A DNA stretch of 64,000 bases from Prorocentrum cordatum (taxonomy: Eukaryota; Sar; Dinophyceae; Prorocentrales; Prorocentraceae), in contig CAUYUJ010016061.1 of NCBI GenBank assembly GCA_963575745.1, positions 628,156 to 692,155 on the forward strand. Direction: 5' to 3'. Within the stretch, counting starts at the first letter, position 1, and every line of letters starts with the position of its first letter. Below, piece by piece: positions 11,036 through 21,784 of this stretch. The position numbers and the translations under genes were made by a program. The notes below the pieces were generated by a model that worked only from the letters and a program-made list of their open reading frames with translations, was not told the origin of the DNA and searched no databases.

Positions 11036-11672
11036 TCAGAAGAAACCCGAATGGCCCGTTGGGCGGGCGAAGTCAGGCACTTCTGATTTGTCTGGCCGAT
11101 TCTACCGAGGCGCTGGTTGTCGAAAGGGGGGGAGGAGCAGTAGCTCGAGGTGGAGAGGGGATGCGACGAGGGGTGACTGGAGGGGCGGGAGCGGGGGCAG
11201 AGGTGGAGCAGTGGCAGGGGCAGGAGGGGGAACCTAAGGGGGCGAGGGGCGGGAGAGGGGGAGAGGTCAGGAAATATGGAAAAAATAGGGGAAGCGGGGG
11301 GGGGAGACGAGCCTCGGGAAATGACTGGAAAAGAGGGGGAGTCCTGGGTTTGTTTCTACTTGTTTGTGTGTGTGGCCCCTGGGCCCCACTCAAGAGGGAG
11401 GGGCAGAGGAGGGGGGGAGACTGGGCGGCAGAGCCACGGTGCCGGCTAGTGGCCGCACTGGCGCGTTTTCTCGCGCGGTGCGCGCCCAGATCACCGACCT
11501 CGTGCCGGCTGCGGCGGCCAGAGGGCAGCTCGCGAGCGCGGAGGGCCCTCCTCCTGCGGGCCTCCGCGGCAGTTTTTTTCCCCCTATCAGGCCTTTGCGC
11601 TCGGCGTCGGGCCCTGGGGCCCTCACGGATCCCTCCGGCCCGAAGAGTGATGCAGAAACATGGGGCCCAGGG
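11036..11672. other. Unassigned G-rich sequence
   Basis: Strongly G-rich on the plus strand to about 11430, then mixed GC-rich. Several frames are open but look like composition effects: Gly/Arg or Pro runs with no domain. Confidence 0.4.
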
Positions 11673-11805
11673 TTACGTCGGGCGTGTCCCCTTACAGGGG
11701 GATGTTCGACGAAAAATAAGAAATATTCCACAAATACCCCAAAAAGGTCAAAAAATATTCCAAAAATAGTCCCCAGACTATTTGGGGAGCATCTTTTTAT
11801 TATTT
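11673..11805 (+). mobile_element. Left part of an inverted-repeat element (family M2), interrupted
   Basis: TTACGTCGGGCGTGTCCCC, CAGGGGGAT and an A/T-rich body match the left end and interior of the complete M2 copy at 30944-31138. The matching right end is not found. The copy stops at a 25-bp phrase (11781-11805) that is repeated exactly at 12613-12637, on the far side of an R2 insert. Confidence 0.75.
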
Positions 11806-12612
11806 AATCGCTTCGCTCATTGCGCCGGCCCATATTGTCGCACCGTTGTGGGCTAGCCGAGTTTTGGGGGCCGTTTTGGGGCCTCTTGGGGCCTCTTTTG
11901 GGCCTCTTGGGCGCCTCTTGGGGCGTCTTGGGGGCCTCTTGGGGGCCTCTTGGGGCCTTTTTGGGGCCTCCTGGGCGCCTTCTGGGGCGGAGGGCTCGAT
12001 TTTTCAGTTCTCGGTTCCCCTCTTGAGCCCCTCTTGGGCCCGTCTTGGGGCCTCTTGGTCCGTCTTGGGCGGCACTTGGGCCGTCTGGGGGGCCCTCCTG
12101 GGCCGTTCCGGGGCCGTCTTGGGAGCCTCGTGGGCCGTCTTGGAGCGGTCTTGGGGGCCTCTTGGGCCGTCTTGGAGCGTCCGGAAGCCGAAAAAGCCAG
12201 AACACAAAAAACATCGAAAAAACAAATGAAAATCAACGATTTTGGCCTCTTGGGGCTCTCTTCGGAGGCCTCTTGAAAGGCTCTTGGGGCGTCTTGGAGG
12301 CCTCTTGGGCTGTCTTGGGGGCCTTTTGGGCCGTCTTGGGGTCATCTTCGGCGTCTTCGAGCGCTCTTTGGGCGTCTCGGGGGCCTCTTGGGCAGTCTTG
12401 GGGGCCTCTTGGGGCACTCTTGGCGCGCTCAGGGCGGCCTGAGAGGCCGCACCCAGAAGGAAAACCATCTCTGAGTTGAACCGGGCGGGACCTTCCCAGG
12501 CGGCGGGCGGGGTACTTTTCGCCGGGGGACCCCCAGGGGCCGCCCCGCGCGCGCGAACTAGTACAATACAATTGTTAACCAGTTACCGGAGATCTTAGCA
12601 CGCCTCTGGCCC
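11806..12612 (+). mobile_element. 807-bp R2 insert between perfect 25-bp direct repeats
   Basis: The segment starts AATCGCTTCG, continues as a long array of GGGGCCTCTTGGGGCC/GCCGTCTTGG phrases, passes a degenerate block with CCGAAAAAGCCAGAAC near 12187, and ends with the R2 tail module (CGCGCGCGCGAACTAG, TTACCGGAGATCTTAGCACG). The 25 bases before it (11781-11805) recur exactly at 12613-12637. This is what a long target-site duplication looks like and would fit insertion by retroposition, as long variable duplications are typical of LINE-mobilised sequences. There is no poly-A tail. Recombination between two pre-existing copies of the flank is an alternative. Confidence 0.7.
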
Positions 12613-12770
12613 TTTGGGGAGCATCTTTTTATTATTTTTGGGGGGTATTTCCCTACCTAGGCTCTGCCTAAAAGGGTTCTTACTCTCTGGGCTGAAAGGG
12701 GCCGGGCAATGGAAAGCGCCCCGGGCGGTTCCCCCAGTATCCGCCCCGCGGTTCCCCCAGTTACGTCCCC

Positions 12771-13470
12771 TTAGCTTAGCGTCGCTTATCTCATCTTAGC
12801 TTAGCCTAGCTTAGCTTAGCTTACTTTAGTTTAGCTTTGCTTAGTTTAGCCTGGCCTAGCTTAGCTTAGCGTAGCTTAGCTTAGCCTAGCTTAGCTTAGC
12901 TTAGCTTAGCCCTGCTTAGCTTAGCTTAGCGCAGTATTAGCATAGCTTTGCATAGCATAGCATAGCAAAGCATGGCGCAGCATAACATAGCGCAGCATAG
13001 CATAACGCAGCATAGCATAGTATAGCATATAATAGCATAGCCTAGCATAGCGCAGCATAGCATAGCATAGCATAACACAGCGCAGCATAGCACAGCATAG
13101 CATAGCATAGCATAGCATAACACAGCATGGCGCATCACAGCATAGCATAGCATAGCGCAGCATAGCATAGCATTGCATTGCATAGCATAGCGTAGCATAG
13201 CATAGCATAGCGCAGCATAGCATAGCCTAGCATAGCCTAGCCTAGCATAGCATAGCGCAGCATAGCATACCACAGCCTAGCATAGCGCAGCATAGCATAT
13301 CATAGCATGGCATAGCGCAGCATAGCATAGCATAGCATAGCCTAGCATAACATAGCGCAGTCTAGCATACCCCAGCATAGCATAGCATAGCATAGCGCAG
13401 CATAGCGCAGCATAGCATAGCATAGCATAGCACAGCATAGCATAGCGTAGCATAGCATAGCATAGCATAG
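12771..13470. repeat. Pentanucleotide tracts TTAGC then CATAG
   Basis: TTAGC/CTTAG units (12771-12935) pass directly into CATAG units (12936-13470), a one- or two-base change of the same pentamer. Frames here read as repeating AMLCY strings on the minus strand and are not genes. Confidence 0.95.
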
Positions 13471-13825
13471 CACGAAAGCAAAGGCAAAGCAACAGCAGCA
13501 ACTGCAAAGCAAAGCAAAAGCAAAAGCAAAGGCAAAGGCAAAAGCAAAGGCAAGAGCAATAGCAAAGGCAATGCAGAGCAAAAGCAAAACCAATGCGAAA
13601 GTGTAGATGTAGATTTAGATGTAGGTGCAGGTGTAGATGTGGATGTAGGTGTAGATGTAGATGTACATGTAGGTGTAGGTGTAGATGTAGGTGTATATGT
13701 AGATGTAGATGTGAGTGTAGTTGTAGATGTAGATGTAGATGTAGATATAGATGCATGTGTACATGTAGCTGTAGCTGTAGGTGTAGATGTGGATGTAGGT
13801 CTAGATGTAGATGTAGGTATTAAGC
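13471..13825. repeat. Hexanucleotide tracts GCAAAG then GATGTA
   Basis: GCAAAG/GCAAAA units (13475-13580) are followed by GATGTA/GGTGTA units (13590-13825). They directly continue the pentamer chain on the left and abut the CTA tract on the right. Confidence 0.95.
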
Positions 13826-13833
13826 TGTACTAT

Positions 13834-13913
<80 letters not shown>

Positions 13914-13915
13914 TT
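13826..13915. repeat. CTA trinucleotide microsatellite
   Basis: Nearly perfect ACT/CTA triplets close a continuous chain of about 1.1 kb of microsatellites that began at 12771. Confidence 0.95.
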
Positions 13916-14389
13916 ACTATTACCGCTACTGCTACAACTGCGACGATGAGGAGAAGGAGGAGGACGGCGTTTACCGTTACTACTAATATTGCTTTCCTCG
14001 GGGCTCCAACTCCTAGGTAGGGTCGCTCTGGGATAATTTTTCGGTTATCGTCGAAAGTCCCCCTGTAGTGGGACAGGTCCGACTTACGCGTACCGCCCTT
14101 CCCCATCCTCCTGTCTCCTCCCCATCCTTCTCCTCTAGCAGCGTCCCCGCGGCAGGGAACCGAGGGCGTACGATTAGCTTCTGGTCGCTCTGGGGCGCAG
14201 CGTCCTGCCGCTCTGTCCTGCTCAGCCTCCTCCGTGAGCCTCCCTCCATCACCCCCCTCCTGCTTATATTTCTCCTCTCCTCCTCTCCTCCTCCTCCCCC
14301 CCCTCCTCCTCCGACTTAGGTCCAGGGCTCCGGCCGTGATGTTTGCTCGGCGTGGCACTGGCTCGCAGCGTCGGGGATCTCGGGGCCCC
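13916..14389. other. Unassigned sequence up to the assembly gap
   Basis: GC-rich DNA with one M2 end (14050-14088) and C/T-rich stretches near 14280-14315. No gene is recognised. The gap at 14390 truncates whatever is here. Confidence 0.4.
14050..14088 (-). mobile_element. Solo end of an M2 inverted-repeat element
   Basis: The phrases AAAGTCCCCCTGTAG and GGACAGGTCCGACTTAC are the reverse complement of the M2 terminus (compare 30944-30985). No partner end was found nearby, so this is a truncated copy. Confidence 0.6.
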
Positions 14390-14489
14390 NNNNNNNNNNN
14401 NNNNNNNNNNNNNNNNNNNNNNNNNNNNNNNNNNNNNNNNNNNNNNNNNNNNNNNNNNNNNNNNNNNNNNNNNNNNNNNNNNNNNNNNN
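14390..14489. other. Assembly gap (100 N)
   Basis: Exactly 100 N characters, probably a scaffolding gap of unknown true length. It sits between unassigned DNA and an R2 array, so a repeat is the likely cause. Confidence 0.99.
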
Positions 14490-14650
14490 TCGGGCTGTCT
14501 TGGAGGCCATTTTGGACCCTCTTTGGGCCGTCGTGCAGGCCATCTTGAACCAACTTGGGCGAACTTGGAGGCCTCTTGGGGCCGTCTTGGAGGCTTCTTG
14601 GGCCGTCATGAGGTCCTCTTGGAGCCTTTGGGGCCGTCTTGGGACGATCA
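14490..14650 (+). mobile_element. R2 array, left end lost in the gap
   Basis: Phrases GGCCGTCTTGGAGGC and CTTGGAGGCCTCTTGGGG match family R2. The left part is lost in the gap. R3 copy B begins directly to the right. Confidence 0.75.
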
Positions 14651-14654
14651 GAGA

Positions 14655-15319
14655 ATTATTTGGTGAGCAATCAACATGGTGGAATCGACGTGGGGCAATC
14701 TGGCTGGTGCAACCTATGTGGTGCAATCAATCACTTGCTCAACTTGAAGCTGTCCTCTCCACTGCTCGTGCAAACATCCCACCCTCCCACCCGCAACTTG
14801 GTCGGAAGACCTCTTAAGACCGTGACGGTGGGTACCAAATGGCACTTGGCAACGACACCGACGCCGACGACGACAGCGACGACGACGACGACGACGCCGC
14901 CGACAACGACTACGACGACACCGACGACGTCTCCAACGACTTTGACAACGACGACGACAACGACGACGACGACAACACCGCGACGACGACGACGACGACG
15001 ACGCCGACGCTGACGAAGACGACGACGATGACAACGCCGCCGACGACGACGACAACGCCGCCGCCGACGACGACGACGACAACGACGCCGACGACGACGA
15101 CGACGGCGACGACGGCGGCGACGACGAAGACGACGACGACGCCGACGACGTCGCCACCGAAGACGACGACGACGACGACGACGACGACGAGGGAGAAGGG
15201 AGGACGACGACGGCGACGACGACAACGACGAGGGAGGAGGGAAGACGACGACGACGACGACGACGAGGGAGAAGGGAGGACGACGACGGCGACGACGACA
15301 ACGACGAGGGAGGAGGGAA

Positions 15320-15378
<59 letters not shown>

Positions 15379-15477
15379 CGACGAAACAGGAGGGAGAACG
15401 ACGAAACGCCGACGAAGACGACGAGGGAGGAAGGACGACCACGGCGACAACGACGACGGAAACAACGACGACGCCAA

Positions 15478-15513
<36 letters not shown>

Positions 15514-15565
15514 GAAAGACAGAGGACGACGACGGCGACGACGACGACGACGAGGGAGGAAGGAG

Positions 15566-15596
<31 letters not shown>

Positions 15597-16230
15597 CAAG
15601 AGCGCGCACTCACGCTTTTGTTGAAAATCCGTGTTGCGAAACCATGTGTTTTTGTATGTGTTTTGGACACACGATTTGGACATCCTTCCGAAACCGAAGG
15701 TTTTTGAAGGATTTCGGCATGCGCGCGCGACGACGCGCGCGTCTGCACTTCATTTTTTGCAGAGGATTCTCGCGACGGCACGCGCGCAAGGGCGTTCGAA
15801 AGATTTTTTGACATGCGCGCGCGAAGCCCGTTTGGTAGTTGTTTTGAAAATATGTAAGAAACTATGGTTTTAATACGATTTCGCAAGAGCGTTCGCGTAA
15901 GTTTGTTTCGAAAACCTGTGTTGCGAAACCATGTGTTTCTGTATGTGTTTTGGGAACTCGATTTTGAAATCCTTCTGAAACCGAAGGTTTTTGAAGGATT
16001 TCGGCATGCGTGCGCGACGACGCGCGCGTGTGCATGTCGTCCTATTTGTTGTAAGGGACTCTTAAAAACCTATGACTTCTGATAAACGAGAGCGCGCGCA
16101 TAGTTGTTTTGCAGATGATGGCGGGGGGAGTGATACAGGTTTGGCTGGGTTGAGTGAATTAATATTTAAGATTGACGAGTGTGTAGAATAAAAATGAAAT
16201 CGCAATACCCAGGGGGTGATCGTTAACCCC
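14655..16230 (+). mobile_element. Composite repeat R3, copy B, with expanded GAC core
   Basis: The copy begins with TGGTGCAACC and TGGTGCAATC (14690-14730), then the CTCAACTTGAAGCTGTC and CATCCCACCCTCCCACC module. The position where copies A, C and D carry a short GAC/GATG-rich seed is here filled by about 750 bp of GAC microsatellite (14848-15598). The GCGCGCGACGACGCGCGCG modules resume at 15600, and TTTGGCTGGGTTGAG lies at 16140-16160. The end module seen in A and D is missing, so the right end is truncated where copy C begins. Confidence 0.7.
14848..15598. repeat. GAC/ACG trinucleotide microsatellite with a nested higher-order repeat
   Basis: GAC triplets are interrupted at intervals by GAGGGAGGAGGGAAGACG-type phrases (for example 15188-15250 and 15262-15320), giving a higher-order period. 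Thr, Asp, Arg, Val and Ser-rich frames on both strands are artefacts. Confidence 0.95.
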
Positions 16231-16249
16231 GGGGGGTGAGTTTTTTTAG

Positions 16250-17440
16250 AAAGGAGACTTCACTTGCCGAACTTGAAGTTGTCAACTCCACTGCTCGCGC
16301 AATCATCCCACCCACCCACCCGCAATTTGGTTTACAAAACCCATGCGGGAGCGATTGCGATGAGTGCTGGGTGTTGGCTGGTGCAGCTCTGCGGCTGCGC
16401 TAGCCCGCGCATGCTCGCGCGCGCAGCGGCCAGCTAGTTTGGCGCGACCGACGCGAACGTGGTGGCGTTGACCGTTCGGCACTTCCCAGCGGGCATTTCA
16501 GTGCGAGTCGGCGACTTGGGCGGACGCGGTATCATGGCAACGTCGACAACGGTAGACACGATGATGATAGTAGCGATGTTGGCGACGATGCTGACAGCGA
16601 CGACGGGGCAGCCAGTGACGGCGCCGATGGTGATCACGCACACGACGATGACGGCGTCTTCGCGTCGGTGATGAAGGTTTTGGAAGGAATTCGAAATGCG
16701 CGCGCGGCAGACGCGCGAGAGTGCCTCGCATGGCATTATTTGACCCGGGTCGTGCCACCCCAGCACGCGCGCAAGGGCGTTCGAACGATTTCGACATGCG
16801 CGCGCGAAGCCCGCTTGGTAACATGTTGTGGAAACGTTGACGCAATAGCGCGCGCGCACGCTTTTGTTGAAATTCCGCGTTGCGAATCCCTGTGTTTTTA
16901 TTTGTTTTTTGGGGGACACTCGATTTGGAAATCTTCCCGAAACCGAAGGTTTTTGAAGGATCACGGCGTGCACACGCGACGACGCACGCGTGCGCACCTT
17001 GTCCCATCTGTTGCAAAGAATTCTCGGAAACTTGCAATCGCGCTGGGAAAAATGGCGCTGGACAAAAATGCGCTGGACCCCTCCCCCCAACCCGTGCTCC
17101 AGCCGCCCCCCCCCCCCCAAAAAAAAAATGTAAACAAACGCGCTAGAAAAATGCGCTGGAAGAAAATGCGCCGGGAAAAAAATTGGGATCCCCCTCCTCT
17201 CCAAAACTGCATTGGGAAAGGGAAGAGCTTTTAATTTGTGATAAACCAGTGCGCGCGCATAATATGTTTTGCAATGGAACGGGGGGGGTACGGATACCGG
17301 CTTGGCTGGGATTGTATACATTCACAGGTAGGATGGATATTGGGTCAAAACCGTGTGAGTTTTGCATAGGTTCCCAGGGAATCGATAAGTCCGGGGGGGA
17401 GGATGGTAGAACCCGTTTCCTTTTAACAAAGGAGAGTTGG
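16250..17440 (+). mobile_element. Composite repeat R3, copy C
   Basis: Same module order as copy A: ACTTGAAGTTGTCAACTCC and GCTCGCGCAATCATCCCACC (16275-16320), AGCGGCCAGCTAG (16425-16438), the seed CGTCGACAACGGTAGACACG (16541-16560), GGAATTCGAAATGCGCGCG (16685-16705), GGCGTTCGAACGATTTCGAC (16773-16794), and TTGGCTGGGATTG (17302-17315). A poly-C then poly-A stretch at 17105-17129 is specific to this copy. No protein is encoded. Confidence 0.75.
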
Positions 17441-19290
17441 TTTTCTGTTCACTGTGAGTTGTCAATTACACTGCTCGCGCAATCATACCACCCACCCACA
17501 CGCAACTTGGCTTGCAAAACCCATGTGGCGACGATTGCGGTGATTGCTGGGCGCTGGCTGGCGCATCGTTGTGGCAGCGCTAGCGCGCGCATGCTCGCGC
17601 GCAGAGCGGCCAGCTTGTTTGGCGCGACTGACGCGGCTGCGGCGGCGCTGGCCGCTGGGGACTTCCCAGTGCGTGTTGCAGGCCGCGCTGACGCGTGGGC
17701 ACTTCAGTGCGAGTCGGTGGTTCGGGCGGGCGCGGATATCGTTGCGACGTCAACAACTACAGACACGAGAATGATAGTAGCGATGCTGGCGACGACGACG
17801 ATGACGACGGCCAAGCCAATGACGGCGACGATGTTGATCACGCCGATGACGACGATGGCGCCCACGTGTCGGTGATCAAGATTTGGGAATGAAGGCTTTG
17901 GAATGATTCCGATATGCGCGCGCAGCCGAGACCGGGCACGAGAGGCCCGGGGGCCCGTATGGTATGATTTGACAAAAATCGGGCACCCCCAATACGCGCG
18001 CAAGGGCGTTCGAACGATTCCGACATGCGCGCGCGAAGGGCCCGCCTGGTCGCATGTGACGGAAACGTTGACGAATGGGTTGCTTGTTTTCACCATGTGC
18101 AACAGCGCGCGCGCAGATTTTTTATAATCATGTTGCGAAACATGGTGTGGTTTATTCCCCAAGCAGAGTTTGCCTCTGTAGGGGTCCTAGCGGATTCATT
18201 TGGTGAGGTGAGGTGGGGCGCCGATTTGGTGGCCGGGTGCCCCGCTGCCTGGGGGCCCGTGGGTGCCCAGTGCCCCAGGATTTTGGTGGCCGGGTGCCTG
18301 GGTGCCCGGGTGCCCGTGGGTGCCCAGGTGCCCGGGTGCTCGGGGGTGCCCGGAGGTGCCCGTGGGTCCCCTGGTACCCTATAGCCATATAGCCCAAATA
18401 TCCTTATAGCTCTATAGCCCAATAGCCCAATAGCCCAATCGCCCAATAGCCCATATAGCCCATATAGCACTAGAGCCCTATAGCCCTATAGTTCTATGGC
18501 CCTATAGCCCTAGAGCCTTACAATCCCTTATAGCTCTAGAGCCCGATAGCTCTATAGCCATATAGCTCTATAGCCCTATAGGTTCATAGCTCCAATAGCC
18601 TAATAGCCCTATAGCACTATACTTTTTATAGCCATATAGCCCATATAGTACAGTCCCATTGCCCCAACAAAAAACTGATTGGGGCTTTCCTCCGGCATCA
18701 TATGTGTTCGGAGAATTTTTGAAATCCGTTCCAAGCCTACGGCGTTCTGCAAATTCCAGCACGCGCACGCGGCGACGCGCGCGTGCGCATTTCTCCTCAT
18801 GTGTTCGTGAGGGTTTACTGACATGTTGTTTTTGATGAGCGAGTGCGCGCGCACAGTATGATTTGACAAGGATGAGGGGGGATCAATACCGGCTTGGGTG
18901 GGATGGCGCGAAGTCATTTTTATAATGAACGAGGGGGCAACGTCATATGTAGATTGCACATCCCCCGGGTGGACCGAAAACACGCGGGGGGCTAGATCCG
19001 AATTCTTTTCTTGAGAGGGGAATCTAGGCGGCGACGGGGCGGCAACGAGGCAGCGACGGCGCCCATGGAGCCGCCAGACCGCCAGCCAGGCCCAGACGAC
19101 GGCAACAAGGCGGCGACGAGGTGGCGACGGCGAGCACGGAACCGCCAGCCTGGCCCGCAGGCGCGGCGACGAGGCGGCGACGGGGCAGCGACGGCGAGCA
19201 CGGAGCCGCTACACTGGCCTTCAGGCCCAATTCCTTAAATCAGAAACGAGACCCCCTAAGCGCAAGCACCGTTTGGGGAATACATATATA
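17440..19290 (+). mobile_element. Composite repeat R3, copy D (full-length, interrupted)
   Basis: The left modules match copy C (GCTCGCGCAATCATACCACC at 17481-17500; GGCGTTCGAACGATTCCGAC at 18004-18024). Octamer repeats fill 18225-18650. The right modules then resume: GGCGACGCGCGCGTGCGCA (18770-18788), CCGGCTTGGGTGGGAT (18890-18905), GGCGGCGACGGGGCGGC repeats (19020-19200) and the end phrase CCCCTAAGCGCAAGCACCGT (19252-19271), equal to that of copy A except for two bases. Confidence 0.75.
18225..18650. repeat. GGGTGCCC and TATAGCCC octanucleotide repeats
   Basis: GGGTGCCC/GTGCCCGG units (18225-18365) change directly into CCCTATAG/CCATATAG units (18366-18650). Both have an eight-base period. 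The block splits R3 copy D. Confidence 0.9.
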
Positions 19291-19489
19291 TATATATACA
19301 TATATATATGCAAAAAACTTACATACATGGAAGCTCCCCCCAGTATCACACATATTTGCGCATGCTTCGTATTATTATGTTTTGTGCTTAGTGGTATCTA
19401 TAGTGTTAGTAGCGTTCGTAGTTGTTGTGTTCGTTGAGATTGTGAGCATTAGCGTTACAAGTATCATTATCTTACTTATTCGCCACAGT

Positions 19490-19620
19490 TCTTGGTAGTA
19501 GTAGTAGTAGTGGTAGTAGCAGCAGTAGTAGTAGTAGTGGTAGTAGTAGTCGTTGTTGTTGTAGTTGTAGTAGTTGTAGTAGTAGTAATAATACTAATAG
19601 TAATAGTAGTAGTAGCAGTG

Positions 19621-19663
<43 letters not shown>

Positions 19664-19670
19664 CAGTAGC

Positions 19671-19739
<69 letters not shown>

Positions 19740-20088
19740 GGTAGTGGTAGTGGTAGTGGTAGTGGTAGTAGTAGCAGTAGTTGTTGTTGTTGTAGTAGTG
19801 GTAGTAGTAGTAGTAGTAGTCATAATAATAATAATAATAACAGTAATAAGAATAGTAGTAGTAGTAGTAGTCGTAGTAGTAGTAGTAGTAGTAGTAGGAG
19901 TAGTAGTAGTAGTAATAGTAGTAGTAGTAGTAGTAGTAGCGGTAGTGGTAGTGGTAGTGGTACTGGTAGTGGTAGTAGTAGTGGTAGTGGTAGTGGTAAT
20001 GGTAGTGGTAGTGGTAATGGTAGTGGTAGTCGTAGTAGTAGTATTAGTAGTTGTAGTTGTAGTAGTAGTATTGTAGTAGTAGTAGAGA

Positions 20089-20136
<48 letters not shown>

Positions 20137-20195
20137 CAGTAGCAGTAGCAGTAGCAGTAGTACTAATGGTACGATAGTATGAGTAGTAGTAGCAA

Positions 20196-20240
<45 letters not shown>
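19490..20240. repeat. GTA trinucleotide microsatellite
   Basis: About 750 bp of GTA/TAG triplets with GTG, GCA and AAT interruptions. Poly-Val and poly-Thr frames are artefacts. Confidence 0.95.
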
Positions 20241-20242
<2 letters not shown>

Positions 20243-21281
20243 TCATTGTGATGCTTCGCATTACGTTAGCACTGGTGCTGTCACCATTACTACTGTAAGA
20301 TTCACCCTACTTTTGAAATCGTCGTTTGCTTCTTCCCCTGTTTCTCAATACCCTAGATACGCTTACATTTCTCGCACGGAGATATGTTCCTGCATACATC
20401 TACACTTGTCTTCCGATTCTGCGTAAACGGACGCAGACCGTGCCGCCCCAGGACGAGACGACGCAAAACAGCAGACAAATACGAGCATTGATAAGGCTTC
20501 CCTCGCACAGGAAAAATGAACGATGACAAATGGGAAGAAATCCAGCTCCGAAGGTTGGGACGAGGAAAAGATCGGAAAATGCCACATATCCATCAGGTTA
20601 CGATACCGTTCCTTTCATGACGGTTCCCACCAGGATTTTGGTTGCGGCATGTTGCAAGTCGGCGTGTTCTTGTTGTTCGTCACCGTTTCCCCCCCCCCCC
20701 CCCCCATTTTGCAGGTGGAGGTGCTCGTCATCTCCCCTGTGCTGGGCCAGCGTTTTCGTATATATGTGTGTGTGTTCCTTTGGTGTTCAGCCCTTTCCTT
20801 CCCGCTGCCCCCCCCTCCTCCCCCCCCCCAAACAACATGGAGGAAAAACGCGCCCTGTAATGAAAAAAACGTGTACGTTCGTGTAAAAAAACATATGTTT
20901 ACATGCATACAGATACTATATCCTATATCAGGTAGTCTTCAATATACCATAAATATGTACGCATGCATATATACACAGCTCCGCAGGTATGGAGAAGAAA
21001 AATAGTAAACAACGTCCCCCCCCCGTCCAGACTACTGAAGAAGCTTGCTGCCGTGGTGGGTCCCAAACGGAGTCCTTTCGCGGCGGGTTGCGCATCGTTT
21101 GTGTCGTACGTGTCCCTCCCCCCACCCACCCCCCTGGGAGGCCCCCCACGGGAGGTGGATGCGTTGTTCGTGTGCTTCCCTGTGTGGGGAAAGTGTTGCT
21201 TCGTACGTGTTACGTGTTTCTTGGTGCTCGGCTCTTCGGCTCCCGCGGCGGTCCCCGCCGCCCTCTCTTCTTACTCTCTTC

Positions 21282-21282
<1 letters not shown>
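20241..21282. other. Unassigned lower-GC sequence
   Basis: Single-copy-like DNA with two poly-C runs (20690-20705 and 20820-20829). Short frames on both strands lack domains and third-position GC bias. No gene is called. Confidence 0.45.
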
Positions 21283-21320
<38 letters not shown>

Positions 21321-21335
21321 GTTTCTCTCTCTTTC

Positions 21336-21366
<31 letters not shown>

Positions 21367-21490
21367 GCCTCTCGCGCTTTCTCTCGCTCTCTCTCTCTCT
21401 CTCTCGGAGAGGAGGGGGAGGGAGGAGTGGCGGGGAGGAGGGAGGGAAGAGGGAGGAGGAGGAGGAGGAGGTAAGAAGGGGAAGGAGGAG
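21283..21490. repeat. CT dinucleotide tract followed by GGA tract
   Basis: CT repeats (21283-21405) switch directly to GGA-rich purines (21408-21490), another pyrimidine-to-purine strand switch. Confidence 0.9.
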
Positions 21491-21784
21491 GTGGACTGTT
21501 TTTCTCCGCTGGAGCTAGGCGGCAGCCCCCAAACGAAGCAGAAGCAGATTGAAGCAGAGGCATGGAAGTTTCGTCGACGCGAATGTGTTGAAGCAAATGC
21601 TACCCCAATGCACTGAAGCAAGGGCAGACTGAATGGCGCCCCTCTCTGAAACTCTCAATGGCTCCCCTCTCCCAGATATAGCATAACGCACCTGAACGCG
21701 GCTTGACGCCCCTCCGTGTGGCCTCTGCGAAAGTCTGCAACGACACCCCCCTCCGATCCCCGTTGGCACACAGCGTCGCGCACG

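Noticed and set aside
12921-13593. Cys-Tyr-Ala-Met-Leu repeats resembling a membrane or metal-binding protein
   Set aside because: They come from the CATAG pentamer read in three frames; all frames give the same peptide.
13593-13823. Cys-Arg repeat frame that looks metallothionein-like
   Set aside because: It is a direct translation of the GATGTA hexamer tract, continuous with neighbouring microsatellites and without start context or unique residues.
14234-14726. Frames running across the N gap
   Set aside because: They are open only because N cannot make a stop; nothing can be said about coding there.
16770-16800. tRNA B-box-like GCGTTCGAACGATTTC inside R3 modules
   Set aside because: It resembles GGTTCGAANNC, but no A box or cloverleaf can be drawn around it and it recurs in every R3 module. 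A Pol III origin of R3 cannot be argued from this alone.
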